DNA from: Lumnitzera littorea
Lineage: Eukaryota; Streptophyta; Magnoliopsida; Myrtales; Combretaceae
Direction of reading: 5' to 3'
Assembly: GCA_024138015.1 (NCBI GenBank)
Contig: JAMXBB010000003.1
Span: 8,996,850 to 9,060,849, forward strand
DNA length: 64,000 nucleotides
Of the stretch, positions 11,385-25,400 are shown piece after piece. The notes under the pieces are model-generated. The model had not been told where the DNA came from. It made no database searches and saw nothing but the letters and a program-made list of their open reading frames with translations. Numbering within the stretch: position 1 is the stretch's first letter; each line of letters opens with the position of its first letter. A program made the translations under genes and the position numbers.

Positions 11385-11730
11385 CTAGATTAGTTTCCAC
11401 CACATTTTTCGAATGGCTCTTTAGGTGATGGACAAGATGCATCATCCATTCATATAGATTAACCCTCTTAGGATTCTTATACTCTACGTCTATGCATAGA
11501 TAAGTCTATTAAACACATAAGGTTACTAAGAGTGCCTAAAATAAATAGATCAATTCATTAATTCTTGTTATAATCCCTCAAAGCCAAATCTCCTCAAGAC
11601 ATTTTTAAATAAATGACTTAATTTCCTTATCCTTGCTACAAGTCCAAAGAATTAGTCTAAGAAATACATTTAGGCCAAACCTGTATCAAATTAACCCCTT
11701 AACCTAATTACTTAGCTTAAGACACATGTT
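11385..11730. repeat. Dispersed repeat, copy 1
   Basis: Contains ATGGACAAGATGCATC and CCATGCATAGATA-like blocks in the same order and spacing as 29675-30010. The copies are strongly diverged and I cannot assign them to an element family. Confidence 0.55.
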
Positions 11731-12383
11731 TGAAAAATTGGTTTACACATGTTAAATGCTTGAAAAAGTGACAATGTATCTTAAATTGTTGATTCTTTGC
11801 TTGTCTCACTTAAAACATTTAAACCTATTTTGAGCAAGGGATGGTCATTTATTTAGCTCATATAAAACATTAATAGCTATGTTTAAATAAAACTTATAAC
11901 CTCTAGTGGGTTTATCTTAATAATATGTAATAATGGGAAATTCTAAAATTAACAATCGAAAATTGCCAATCTCATAGTAGAAAAACAAAACAAAAATATA
12001 TGGCAATGGAAGTGAATGAATGATATGGCACAAAGAAAAAACAAGCTTGCTTCCCATTAATCCCTCTGGTCAAAAGTGGTGTACTATCATGTTGCTCTTA
12101 TGTAGCTTTGTTAACAAAAATTAATTGCTTTATCTTTTGTCAAATTAGATATATCAACACAACTTAAAAGCTTTTATAATAATAGAGACAGTATAATTTT
12201 CTTAATTAGAAATCACCCTCTTATTATCTAACGTATGTCCTAATAAGTTTTATTAATACACATACATCTATTGATAAGTTTCACAATACACTAATATCAT
12301 ATGGCAATCATAATTATATAAATTGTTCAACCCCAACTCCTTGATCGAGAAAAGAAAATAATTCATATCATAAAGAATCATAA
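11731..12383. other. 3' flank of the terpene synthase, no other gene seen
   Basis: AT-rich sequence with no supported coding region. It includes a possible polyadenylation signal for the minus-strand gene at 12249-12254. Confidence 0.6.
12249..12254 (-). terminator. Possible polyadenylation signal of the terpene synthase
   Basis: AATAAA on the minus strand, about 130 bases downstream of the stop codon. Plant signals are loose, so this is only a candidate. Confidence 0.35.
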
Positions 12384-15300
12384 TCATATTGGTACTGGTT
12401 CAACTAATAGAGACATCACATAATTCTTCATTTTCGTTCCAGCATTAGTGTAGTGATCTTCCTCATCCATGTATACAACATTGACTACAGATGTTAGATT
12501 GAAAATTGGTGTAAGAATTTTCATAGGGATGGCAATTGGATGGAGACACTCTTCATTCATATCCTTCCATGCATCATCAATCTTTTTTCGCAACTCTTTT
12601 TTCGCTTCTTCTTCTGTCACCTTGTATTGATTCATGTAACAATCCACTGCTGTTGCTGTATGCCCTTTTTCTTTCTCCCACTATGAAAGATGATAATCAG
12701 GCTTATTAGTAGAAGAATTATGGTGTTCATGAAATACTTATCCTGTATTTTCTTGCACATTTAACATGATTAGGTGATTATGTTTACTTATCAACTATAT
12801 ATGTGTTGCAGGATCAAATAATAAATTATGCCTATTATGATTTTCCATCCTTTTAGATAGAAATGTTTCATTGATATATATATATATAATGATGATGATG
12901 ATGAATGGAAAGTTCATTTTTACTGGTAAGCTTATTCCCAAGTACAATATACAAGTAAATCATAATATATTTTCAATTACATATATATATATTGGGTAAT
13001 GAAACATGCATTAGGAAACAACACTAACATCAACAATCTAGCTATTCAACAACAAGGCCCTACTAATGCTAACATTTTCAGTTATATATTTATCAATATG
13101 AATCGGTTCAAAATAATATAGAAAGAAAGTATAACTCTACATTTAACCATAATCATTAACTATAAGTGTACTGGTGTAGTCTATGGAGCTAACCCCTTTT
13201 TTTATTCTAGCATCTATTGTAGTGATAGATGAAGTTAAAGAATATTGATTATGATAATGGTGCAAAAAATTGAATATAAGAATGTGTTAGTACCTTGCGA
13301 GTATTTAAGTCATCCACAAGCCTGAAAATAGTTTTTGAGGCTTTCATCATCTTAGGGTCACTAAAGAGCCACGTAAATTCATCTTTGGTTACAATATCTC
13401 CCATTCCAGCTAAAGACGCAGTTGCCAACAATTCTTGTGTTGATGACCCTAATCCAATAGACATATAATCCTCCATAGTAGTTATTTGATGTAAAGTTCT
13501 TGCTTCGCTCATGTAGCTTCTTATTAGATGCTTCATCTAGAAAGGAAAAAGGAATTCTATTTCACTAATTTTTCTTTAATTTGAATTAATAACAAATTTC
13601 TTTAAGAAAGCAATATTCAATTAGACAAACAATATTTTCTTTTTTACTAATTACACAATTTATGCTTTCCTATCGAATGTTGAGTTTTCATTCATGTAAT
13701 GTATTCTTGGGTAGTTGAAATCTCTAAAGCATACTCAATCTTTTAAGTCTATATTTAAGATATTAAACTTAGCGTAACACTAATGTTGTCATGACAGAGG
13801 ATATAGCATTAGATTATATGAATTACCAAAGAGAAAACATTTATCACATTATATAACATGAAAAAACACTTAATTAGACTATCCTTGAATAATTTATATT
13901 GTAAATTTTCTTTTTTAACATACCATAGGTGTTTGGCCAAAAGAAAAAAAAAAATACCATAAGTAAATGTATTGAAACTATGTCCACCAACTAAATAGGT
14001 TCACATTAAGCCAAAAAAAAAAAAAAAGAAGAAGAAGAAGAAGAAAAAGAAGAAAAAAAGAAAGAAAGAAAAACTTGAATCATGTTATTGTATTTTAAAA
14101 TGAAATTATTTTTGCTTTTGAAAAATCATTAATCCATAAACATATAAGCTATAAGTTTAAACCAATTGTCACTATTTTTCATTAGTTTAATAGTTTCACA
14201 ACCAAATGCTATGTTTACATAATAATGAATTCTTATAGAAGAATAAATATTCACTTATTAGCATAGCTCTTCTTTAATTCATCTTAACGACTCTTTACAC
14301 TCATTTGACATCTCTAAAAAACTCAAATTATCAATATTTACTTTTAACTACTCACATTAAACTAACTAGGCGTCTAAGAAAATTAAAGTGATGATATATA
14401 AAGTCTTACAGCTTCTTTAACATAATGAGGGCGATATGATTTTCCTTGTTGAGATAAGGTTACTTCAATTTCATTGAAAACATCTAGAAATGCCTTATAA
14501 GACACTTGCATGTATTCTGGTAGGGCATCCATGGTCCTGACATCCCACCTACAAAATAGTGAGAAACCATAATCACTTGGTTACTTGACTACTTAACATG
14601 AGGAGTATTAATAGTTGTGTGAAATATATAGAAATGGAGCATATAAGAAACTTTATTAACCTTTCAATTGCATTAGTAAACACCTCTAATTCTTCAATGG
14701 TGCCATATAGATCATAAATATCATCAATAATGGAAACCACGGCTGTGACTTTGGTGAGAAATCTTCTTGGAAGGGCATATTCCGGCTCAAAATGTGCTCC
14801 TAATGTCCAAAAATAGCATTCTACAACTCGATCCCTTGCAAAAGGTAACTTACTCCGAACGTCTAATTCTTTCCACCATCTAAACACAAGTCAATACAGT
14901 TATAAATGATTTATGTTTTTCATTGCTTATTTCATTTCAATAGTAATATAATTTCAAGATACCTTGTGATATCACAAAGCTCAACCTGATGTTGCTTTTG
15001 GAGGAGGTTGAAATCTAATTTAGCTAAGGTTATGAGAATTTCTTCATGACAATTGTCATTTTCATAGATGGTCATATATTCCCTTGCCCTTAACCTTGTC
15101 AATCCATGTCGTAAACTTACATTCAAGGATTGTTCCACTTGCTTCGCAATGTAAGGACTTAATTGCGATTTCATGGTGTTTAGATGAATAGTAGTGAAGT
15201 AAAATGCCTCTTCCAAGATATCTTCTCCATGAATTCTGAAATGGCTAGCCTCATATAAGCTTAGCAATCCTTCGATGTCAGTGATAAGGGACTCCTTGAA

Positions 15301-18300
15301 AATCCCTTTATCATCCTTGAACCTGTTAAAGATATCTGTGGAACAAACCAAAAGTACTTTTTCTAGATTATGAGATAATTAATAGGTAACAAGTTAGAAT
15401 TGATATCAAAAGAATCCTTTACTATTACAATTAATTTTTTTTTTTTTTGTTAGAAAAATTTAATGAGCTTGATTGTCATGCTATACACTTCAATGGTAAC
15501 TTTCGTACTTATTTAGAAGAAGATATTAAATTTCATTTATGACCATAATTTCATAATAATTATATTTTTTCCTTCATATCATCAAATTTTTGTTTATATT
15601 TATATTTTTTTACATCCTCTTAGTTTTATTTTTAATTAGCTTCCAAATATTTCATTTGACATTTATAGCTTAAGATGTATGGATACAAATACGTTGTTAT
15701 AATTTCGATATCTTTACATATAATATCTATGGAAGTGCTTTGAACATTTCCAAGCAACAAAGATTCAATCCAAATGTCTCAAAATCCTACCTGTAATCCA
15801 CAAATAAATTCTATCTAGTGTTCCAAAAAAATTTAATAGAAAATCCATGAGAACAAAAGAAAGTCAATACACGTAAAGATGTCCAAAGAAATCAGAAAGT
15901 TACAAAATGGTAGTAATGCATATCTAGTCCAGTAGTTAAAAGAATAACTATACATACAATGAAAAGTCATTAACCACAAGGAATCGGTTCCACTAAGCTA
16001 TTATTCTTAAAATGGTTATTGATGATAACAATCTCTCCATTTGTATTTCCATCTATTTTTCCAATTTCAAAATTAACGGTTGAGAATACTAGTCTTAAAC
16101 TATCTTATGCATCACTATGACATCATCTTTATCATTCATCATATATGACCACATCTAAATCGAAAATTTGATGAAAATGGAAAGCAAGAGAATCTAAATC
16201 CAATTATTGACATCTGTATACATATATCTTCTATCGTAAAACAAATTACCAAAAGAATGTTTGTAGATTCCTATGATTTCTATTTGAACCCTCAGATTTT
16301 TTAATTTGTATTTCCTTAACAACTTTCATGTCTTTGTATTATCATATGAAACTCATAATTGGTGTGCTTAAGACATGATAGATACTATTGTTATCAATAG
16401 CAAGTTATACATTACTTCTTTTTTTTTTTTTCTCTGCCAATAGTTATACATTACATTATCAAATGGATTAAAATACAAATCTTGTATAGGTCTTCGATCA
16501 TTATATCTAGGAACATTTATGAATGTATAGAGTAAACATGACGTACCACATGAAATCCTATGGCCTTGTTGTCGAAGCAGGCGAAAAAGGAGTGATACGG
16601 TGAAAAGGTCCTCAACTTTATCAATGATCTCATTCTCATGCTGGAAGTAAATTTTGTGGATTTGTTCCAATCCTTCTTCAATTTCACTTTCAAACTTGTA
16701 GGCAATCCCTAACCTTTGGATTTGATCAATTAAATTCAGTGTTCTAACATGTTCGTGTTTATTGACTACCAGCATTTTCTTCATTTTCACCACCAGTTCT
16801 GCTATTTTGTCATTATCCATTATGCTTTGTGCATCCTAGTGAGCAACATATATAACATTTAGATAATATTTTGATTATTTTACAAAATATAGGATAAAGT
16901 ATGAAGCAAAAAAAAAAAAAAGGAAAATTAGAATTAGAAATCCACGTGACACAACTTAAACTAAAAGGAAAGAATATTGAAGAAAAAATCTGAATACTGT
17001 TTATTTCATATTTAAGTAGCTTATCTTTTAATGCTTATTTACTTAAAATTTTCAAACTCATGCCGATAAGACAACATAGAATTGTACAAACGAAATGGAC
17101 ATATGCATATGCCTACGAATCGACATTTACCAATCTTAGTGTATAAATAGTAAATGTTCAAAATACTAAAATAGCATTGCTTTACTAATTTTTTTTTTTT
17201 TTTAACTTTTGACTTGCCAAATATAGTATTTTAGACCTCAATTCTTCTTTCTTCAATATATGGAAGCATTTTCTGGGAGCAGGAAAAAAAAAACCGTAAT
17301 CTTATTCGTCTTTGCATGCTGCCGCCACAGGCAGCTGGGCAAAACTAAACTACTTCCCTCCTTATAGGGGATTTTATCCAAGGAGCCCAAAGTTAGGGAT
17401 CGAGTCTACAACCTACTGCGCCATGGGGCCAATTATCACCATATCTGAGTGGTGACCAAGTAGCATGGACAAAACAAAAAAGAAAAAATATATTACGTAC
17501 AATGATGATGATAAGTATAAGGACACGCGATCCAAAACATTAACACAACACCCTAATACAAAATAAAAATAAAAACTAAAATTCTCACATCGGTGTCTTT
17601 GAGGAAAAGGTTAATAGAACTACTGGTTTTACGTTTTTAAAAAACATTTAAGACTTTAAGATGATAGAGTTGTGTTTGAGCATTTGTATAAGATGCCTTT
17701 AAAATACTTCTTTTCCAGTCAAAATTATTTTAATGACTAATTATATCTTGAGTGAAACAACTTATATGCGTATCCCATCTGACAGTTGAAATTAATATGT
17801 TCACATATAGAATTATCTTTATTCATACTACTAACAAAAAGACATATAGTAGAAATAATAAATCATACGGTAAACATTTGGAACATTCTTGAAAACTAAT
17901 ATTTTAACATGCTAATATGTTGGCAAAAAAAAAAATGCTAATAAAAAAGAAATCTAACAATGAATCCAAGACAGTAAAAGAAAAATATAAAGACAAAATG
18001 AAAGTATAAGAAATTGAGTTTGAGCCAAAACTCTTATAATATAATAGATTTTCTAATGGTATGGATGAAATTATCCTCAATAGTTAAAATATAGCGTTAA
18101 TAATGATTGGCTACTTTATTTCTAATATTAGACTTATAAGTATAGAAATTATCGGGAAGTATTGTGAACTTACAAAACTTATCTGCTGTAGGTGCTGTGA
18201 AATTATAAATCTTATAAGAGGGTGCAATATTATATAAATAACATTATATAAACCAAATATATCGTAAATAACGAGAAAATGTCGTGAACAAAAATTAAAT

Positions 18301-18471
18301 ACTTTCAGCATAAATGAAATTATATACAGAAATAAGGCTTACAATAGAGTTAGTATATCTGAGGAAATAATCTCCCCAGATCGAGGGATGAAAATTTGGT
18401 GATCGACGATTGACAGGCTTTGGAATGGCCATACATCCGCCAACAGTCGAGGTTGGAACTCCTGAAGTCAT
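12384..18471 (-). CDS. Terpene synthase, TPS-a sesquiterpene synthase type, seven exons
   Basis: Exons, 5' to 3' on the minus strand: 18471-18343, 16835-16547, 15335-14963, 14879-14661, 14548-14410, 13536-13294, 12680-12384. All introns are GT-AG, the frame stays open, and the total is 1689 bp (562 codons plus TGA). Exons 4 and 5 have the family's usual 219 and 139 bp. Visible motifs are RR(x8)W at residues 22-32, RDR at 279-281, the magnesium-binding DDIYD at 316-320, and an NSE/DTE motif from D458 to E466 that spans the exon 6-7 junction. There is no plastid transit peptide, so it should act in the cytosol, cyclising farnesyl diphosphate to a sesquiterpene. The product cannot be read from sequence; germacrene, cadinene and valencene synthases are relatives. 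Exon 6 is two codons short, and a conserved aromatic motif near residues 397-402 is missing. I start at the ATG at 18471, because only a GTG lies in frame just upstream. No partner gene is in the window. Confidence 0.92.
17285..17430 (-). mobile_element. SINE-like insertion in terpene synthase intron 1 (tentative)
   Basis: On the minus strand, TGGCGCAGTAGG (17412-17423) matches a tRNA A box and GACTCGATCCC (17396-17406) resembles a B box. The segment ends in a run of ten T's near 17285, as some plant SINEs do. Against this, the two boxes are only about 5 bases apart and I found no clear target-site duplication. It is more GC-rich than the intron around it. Confidence 0.35.
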
Positions 18472-18533
18472 CTTCACGATTTATAGCCTTATCTGTTGTG
18501 GTCCTTGTGGATGGAATTGGTGTTGTTGCTTCC

Positions 18534-18542
18534 CTTATATAG
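18534..18542 (-). promoter_or_regulatory. TATA box of the terpene synthase
   Basis: CTATATAAG on the minus strand begins 71 bases upstream of the start codon, which would give a short leader of roughly 30-40 bases. It lies between the gene and the duplicated upstream region. Confidence 0.65.
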
Positions 18543-18786
18543 AGAAAATTCTTGCATGAGGGGGCTGCTGGGATTTTCCGGAAGCTAGTCAAATTTTAAA
18601 AATATATTGGGAAATTTGATTACACAAAAGCTTCTCAACTTAAATCGATACTTCCAACATTTTTTCCTTTATTTATATATATATATTTATTTATACACCT
18701 ACACCTCTATAATGATGAGGTAATATTAAAGTCCTAATAAGTTGTAAATAATATAAATGTTATCAAATCGTCCTACTCAAATAGTA

Positions 18787-21700
18787 TAAATACTAGTTTT
18801 CTAATTAAATGAATTGGGTTTGATTCTCTCTTTTCTTATAATATGATTTAATTGGCAAAAGAGGGGAAAAAAAGTATATTAATGTCCATTCTATAATACA
18901 TATAAAAGGGACATTAGTAGTACTCAAAGAAAAAGAAAACAAAAAATTGAGGATATCAATATAATATTAAAAATTTATGGAATATGATCAAATATAATAT
19001 ATCGAAATGTCTTTCATTTTGAATAGTAAATTGTGGTAGAGACTTTATTATGCATTAACATATTTACTATTTACCCTTCTCTTAACTAGAGTAGAGTAGA
19101 ATTCAGTTTCTTTGTGATATATGATATATCTATCTAGCTGGCCAAAATAATTAAGTAGAAGACCATTTCAAAAATTGTGCCAGCAATCCAATTAAATATG
19201 GTGGACTGCTTTCTTGGACTAGTAGTTTCAGAATTATTAGGGAACGAGGTAAAATTTAAGGATACTATATGGGGATTTGACTTTATAGGCTTAAAATAGG
19301 GATTAGCGGACCAATTTTTTTGCCCTTGGTCTTAGTGAGTTGGAATTGACATCTTTACTAAGAAGAAGTTCAGAATACTATTCCTTCTTGTGACGATCCT
19401 AATGGTTTTAAGTTGTACAGATTTATTATTCTTCTTAGTTTTTTCATCACATCTCTATGCTCACTACACAATAACCCCCAAATAAATTATAAATAAAAAG
19501 AGTATTGGAAAAGTATTAGATTAGTCATTTAGATTTGGTCTTTTTTTTTTTCCTATTTGCTTACTAAACCTTTTAAATTTTTTATTTAAACCATCTAACT
19601 ATTGCACGTGATGTGAAAAAGAACCTTTTAAATTGATTATTAATTATTTTAAATTTTCTAGTAAAAGAAAAAATTATTTACCTTTTATTATTTTGTATTT
19701 GAATGACTCAAATTAAAAATATACAAATTTTTCATGATCATATTTATACTTTTCCTATAAAAAAAAGAAATTATGATACTCTAGAATAAATTAATTTCAT
19801 ATAGAAAATGAGTCGATTGCATCCTGTATTTTAACATTGTTAAACATCAAGTATACTTTGAATTTTTAGGCATAAGATAATGAAATAATTTATTGCATCT
19901 TAATATTAGTAGCAGGCCCCAGGTAACGGCATTCCAAAAACTTGTGAATGTGAATTACGCCAATAATTCAATGCTAAATGCTCGCATTGCAGCAGTCGCG
20001 ATTGCCGATTTGTCATTTCATCTGATAAGATACATATCGTCCTTTAACTGATCAATGGTCTTCCAATGCAAAATGATGTTTTCAATCTGGATGGTTTCTA
20101 TTTACAATTTCATTCTCAGTTTTCATTATTTTGCCCTCCTTATAAATGCTATAATTAATTATTAAAATTATAAGGAAAAGAATGATTTCGTAATAAAACA
20201 TCTAAATAATTTTAATTATTAATCAATATTGTCAAACTAAAATTAATCCATATAATCTAACCTAGTGTGACTTGACCCAACCATAAAGTTGGTTCAATCC
20301 AATGCTGGTTTAACTCTGTGTTGAATCTAACCATCTTCTTAATTCTTGACCCTTTTAAATATTTCATTTAACTGTTTGGATTAGTTCTGACAAGAATGTC
20401 ATTCATTTTTACCATTATAATAGCCATGATTAGCAAAGAAGCCATCTATCTTTGAGGATTGAGGTTTAACCTACCGGTATTAGAGAATTCCCATAGAAGC
20501 GTGTTGAAGATTGTCTTAACATTTCTCTCTTAAAAACCTAAGATGATAATCCAATCAAACAATAACTCATGATACGTAATTTGGTGTTATTTTTCATTTA
20601 GCACGTATTGATATTTGATGCATATTGAATTATTATTGGTTGTTGAATCAAGAGAAAAATGTGGATGGTGATCATTGATGGTGAGTTGAAAATTTATTCA
20701 GAGTTTTATTTCCGCACTAAAGCTTATTCTTTAGTTTTTGTGTAATTATACCATAATATGAATTTATCACGTTTTATAAGATAGGAACTATGTGAGTTCG
20801 ACATTTTCCTTTTTTCACTAAGATGAGAATTTGTCAATATAAATATAGAAATATATCGACCCTAAATTGACGATAAATTTTAGCATCTTGTATTCATGGA
20901 ACCAATATAAAATATTCAACGGTTGTGATAGATTTAAGGGTCCATAACACGTTTTCCATAACAAAATTCTACCGAACCGGACAAGACGTTGATTGTTTTT
21001 TCTGCCTAGTACACAGCCACATCTGGTGGCTTAAAAGGACGTCACAGGCGAGATATCAATACCCATCTTAGCATAGGTGGACAGAAAGGGCCGAACTTTT
21101 AGCAACAAATTAAAGCATGTAGTCAAATGATGAGACCGTGTTAAATCTTTGATGGAATTAAATGAAGGAAAAACACTGCATAAGAAATGTTGATTCAAGA
21201 TTGTGATAACCGTAGCCTCTAAGATACATGCGTTAGTACTGACAGCCATGCACTATTTAATTGAAAGATTACTTATCTTTTTTTTTCTTCCACTTCCATT
21301 AATCCATTCATCGTTAGCGCCTGATAGAACTGTAACACATGTAATTTTTAATTTCATAATTCATACTCGTGCCATGTTATTTGTCCATATCAGAAAAATA
21401 GTACACATCATTAGGTTAACTCAAAAATACAATTATTATAAAACAAAACTCGAGAAATTAAAACAAGGTATAAAATCAAAAGTTGAAGTTAATAGTCAAT
21501 AAAACTTAAGAATAAAATTATTATTTGTGCATGTAGAATGGTAAATACAATTTTTAGGCTATAAAACCTTAAAAATTGAATTTGACTTTTTGAGTTAAGG
21601 TGATTAAGTTTAGAGAGTCAAGTCTATATATTTGAGATAATCAAGAAAGATTTGGTACACTAGGCTTAAATCAAGGTCTATTGAACTAGTCCATCCACTT

Positions 21701-22412
21701 TTAACCTTTCTTAGAAAAGTTCATATACTAAAGGAGGCTTTTTATTGGGCTTAGATCTAAAAGGAGTGAAGGGATCCATTAGTGAAGAAACTCATCTAAG
21801 CCATCAATCATCAATGCGATTTGGCAGATGACAATAACATCCAAAATAATCGAGTCTCTCATTAGTTTAAAGAGGGATGAAATTAACACAAATGCAATTA
21901 TATTACCGGATTGGAATATCAAAAGATGAAACAAGGATTAAAACTAAGAATATGGTGCCTCTTAACAAGAATAGTGGAGTTTGATGCTTGAATAGCTCCT
22001 TCACTTATCACATGTATGTTCCAAGCCTCTTGAGACTACATGCTCCTCTTCGTACCTCATTTTTTCCTAATCATCTCTTATGTATCATTCTTCACCATCT
22101 TTTTGAGGTTACGTGTAGCACGAGATACACCTACATGCATACGACTACTTCAATTGAATTCATATACCCACAACACACATGTTACAATATTATTGGTCTT
22201 CTATATGACTAAATTAATAGTCCATAACGAAAAAGACAAGGTGGTGAAGATAGCAACTAAACTTCCAATTAAGTACATAACTCAAAACTTGAGGTATAAA
22301 ATTGTTAACATGTAAGATCGTGATTATGACATTATCCTTTTATTAAATAGTTAACTCACTTCAAGCTAAAAATAAAAAATAAAAAATTAGATTCCGATTG
22401 TTTTAGTTACAT
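18787..22412. repeat. Tandem segmental duplication, copy A (about 3.6 kb)
   Basis: Aligns from end to end with 22413-26389. Matching landmarks include GGTGGACTGCTTTCTTGGAC, CTGATAAGATACATATCGTC and the closing TTAGATTCCGATTGTTTTAG. It starts about 315 bp upstream of the terpene synthase start codon. Open frames inside it (for example 21988-22315) are short and not kept in copy B, so I see no gene. Identity is high but clearly below 100 percent. Confidence 0.9.
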
Positions 22413-25400
22413 AAAATACTAATCTTTTGACTAAATGGACCGAGTTTAATTCTTCCTTTTCTTGTAAAATGATCTAATCGGCAAAAAAAGGGAAAAAAAA
22501 GTATATAAATGTATATTCTATAATAAATATAAAAGTGATATTATTAGTACTCAAATAAAAAGAAAAAAATTGAGGATACCAATATAATATTAAAATTTTA
22601 TGGGATATGATCAAATATTATTTATCTAAATATCTTTCATTTTGAATAGCAAATTGTAGTAGAGACATTATTGTCAATTAACATAGTTACTATTTATCAT
22701 TCTCTTAACTAGAGTAAAGTAGAATTCAACTTCTTTATGGTATATGGTATATCTGGCTAGTTGGCCAAAATAATTAAGTAGAAGGTTATTTTAGAAATTA
22801 TGCTTGCAATCCAATTAAATATGGTGGACTGCTTTCTTGGACTAGTAGGTTCAAAAATATTAGGGAACCAAGTAAAATTTATGGATGTCTCATAAAGATT
22901 TGGTTTTATAGGATTAAAGGAGAGATAGCTAAACCAATTTTTTTATTCTCGATTTTAGTTAATTGTCTCTACATAAAAGGTAGACTCACAAATGGTCCTT
23001 TTGATTTCTTTAGATATTATGGCCTCATTTGCAGTGTTTGAAGTATTAGCAAATTTTGCAAAAACATCATTTTTCTATCAAAATTGCTCTATAGAAAATC
23101 AAACATTAAAATAGCTCATGAACATAAAAAAATGTCAAATGTGATATGCAATCATATATACACTTCAAGAATCTATATTGACCTATGCATCTCTCATCAC
23201 ATATCTATACTCACTATATAGTAACCCCCTAAACAAATTATAAATAAAAGAAATATTGAAAAAGTATCAGGTTAGTCATTTAGATTTGGTGATTTTTTTT
23301 TCCTATTTTCTTACTAAACCTTTTAAATTTTCTATTTAAACCATCTAGCTATTACACGTGATGTGAAAAAGAACCTTTCAAATTGATAAATAATTATTTT
23401 AAAATTTCTAGTAAAAAAGGTTATTTACCTTTTATTATTTTGTATTTGAATGAATCAAATTAAAAATATACAAATTTTTCATGATCATATTTATACTTTT
23501 CCTATAAAAAAAAAAAAAAGAAATTATGATACTCTAGAATAAATTACTTCCATATAGAAAGTGAGTCAATTTCATCCTGTATTTTAACATTGTTAAACAA
23601 CAAGTATACTTTGAATTTTTAGGCATACGATAATGAAATAATTTAATGCATCTTAATATCAGTAGCAGGCCCTAGGTAACGGCATTCCAAAGAGAGGGGG
23701 GGAAAAACGTGTGAAATGTGAATTACGCCTGCCGATAATTCAATGCTAAATGCTCGCATCACAGCAGTCACGATTGCCAATTGGTCATTTCATCTGATAA
23801 GATACATATCGTCTTTTAACTGATCAATGGTCCCAATGCAAAATGATGTTTTGAATCTGGATCATTTTTATTTACAATTTCATTTTCAGTTTCATTATTT
23901 TGCACTCTTTATAAATGGTATAATTAATTATTAAAATTATAAGAAAAGGGATAATATCATAATAATATTATAAAGTAATTAAAACATCTAAATAATTTCA
24001 ATTATTAATCAATATTATCAAACTTAAATTGAACCATCAATCTAACTTGGTTTGACTTGACCCAATCATAAAGTTGGTTCGGTCTATTGCTAATTCAACT
24101 CCCTGTCAAATCAAGCTCATCTTCTTAATTCTTAACCCTTCTAAATATTCTATTTAACTGTCTGCATTAGTTCTGACTAGAATGTTATTGATTTTTACTA
24201 ACGTAACAGCCAATCATTAGTAAAAAAGCTATCTATCTTTGAGGATTGGGGTTTAACCTACAGGTACAAAAATAGAGGTCCTTAACCTAGACAATTCCCA
24301 TGGAAGCGTGTGTTGAAGATTGTCTTAACATTTCTCTCTTAAAAACCTAAAATGATATTCCAATCAAACAATAACCCAAGAAATGTAATCTGCTATTATT
24401 TTTTATTTAGAATGTATTGACATTTAATGCACATTGAATTATTATCGGTTGATGAATCAAGAAAAAAATATGTATGGTGATCGTTGATGGTGAGTTGAAA
24501 GTTCATTCAGAATTTTATTTCCGCACTAAAGCTTATTCTTTTGTTTTTGTGTAATTATACCATAACATGAATTAATCACATTTTATAAGATAGGAACCAT
24601 GTGAGTCCAACATTTTCCTTTATCCACTAAGATGAGAATTTGTAAATATATATATATAGAAATATATCGAGCATAAATAGACGATAAATTTTAGCATCTT
24701 ATATTTATATTTATGGAACCTATATAAAATATTCAACGGGTATGATAGATTTAAGGATACATAACACATTTTCCATAACAAAATTCTACCGACACTGGAC
24801 AAGACGTTGATTGTTTTATCTACCCAGTACATCAGCCACACATCTGGTGGCCTAAAAGGATGTCACAAGCAAGATATCATTGTTAGGAAAGATGACGAAA
24901 GGAATATAAGCCGCCTACACATAATAAACACAACTTGCATAGGTGGCCAGAAAGGACCGAATTTTTAGCAACAAATTAAATCATGTAGTCAAATAATGGG
25001 ACCATGTTAAATCTTTGATGGAATTAAATGATGGGACCGTTAAATCTTTGATGGAATTTAATGATGGGACCATGTTAAATCTTTGATGGAATTAAATGAA
25101 GGAAAAACACAGCGTAAGAAATGTTGATTCAAGATTGTGATAACCATAGCCTCCAAGATACATGCTTTAGTATTGACATCCATACACTATTTAATAACGG
25201 CGTCAAACTGAAAGATTTATTGTCACCATTACTACTTATCTTTTTTTCATCCACTTCCATTAATCCACTCCCCGCCAGCGCCTAAAAGAACTGTAACACA
25301 TGTAATTTTTAATTTCATAATTCATACTTATGCCATGTTATTTGTCCATATCAGAAAAATAGTCCACATCATTGGGTTTACTTGAAAATACAATTATTAT

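Noticed and set aside
16368..16546. Continuation of the exon 2 reading frame
   Set aside because: A GTACGT donor at 16546 joins in frame to exon 3. The read-through has no family match.
18295..18592. Longer minus-strand frames and an in-frame GTG ahead of the terpene synthase ATG
   Set aside because: GTG is not a usual plant nuclear start, the ATG at 18471 gives a normal N-terminus, and the 18350-18592 frame runs across the TATA box and leader.
21988..22315. Overlapping open frames in the duplicated region
   Set aside because: They are not preserved at the same length in copy B (25990-26190) and have no domain, so they are chance frames.
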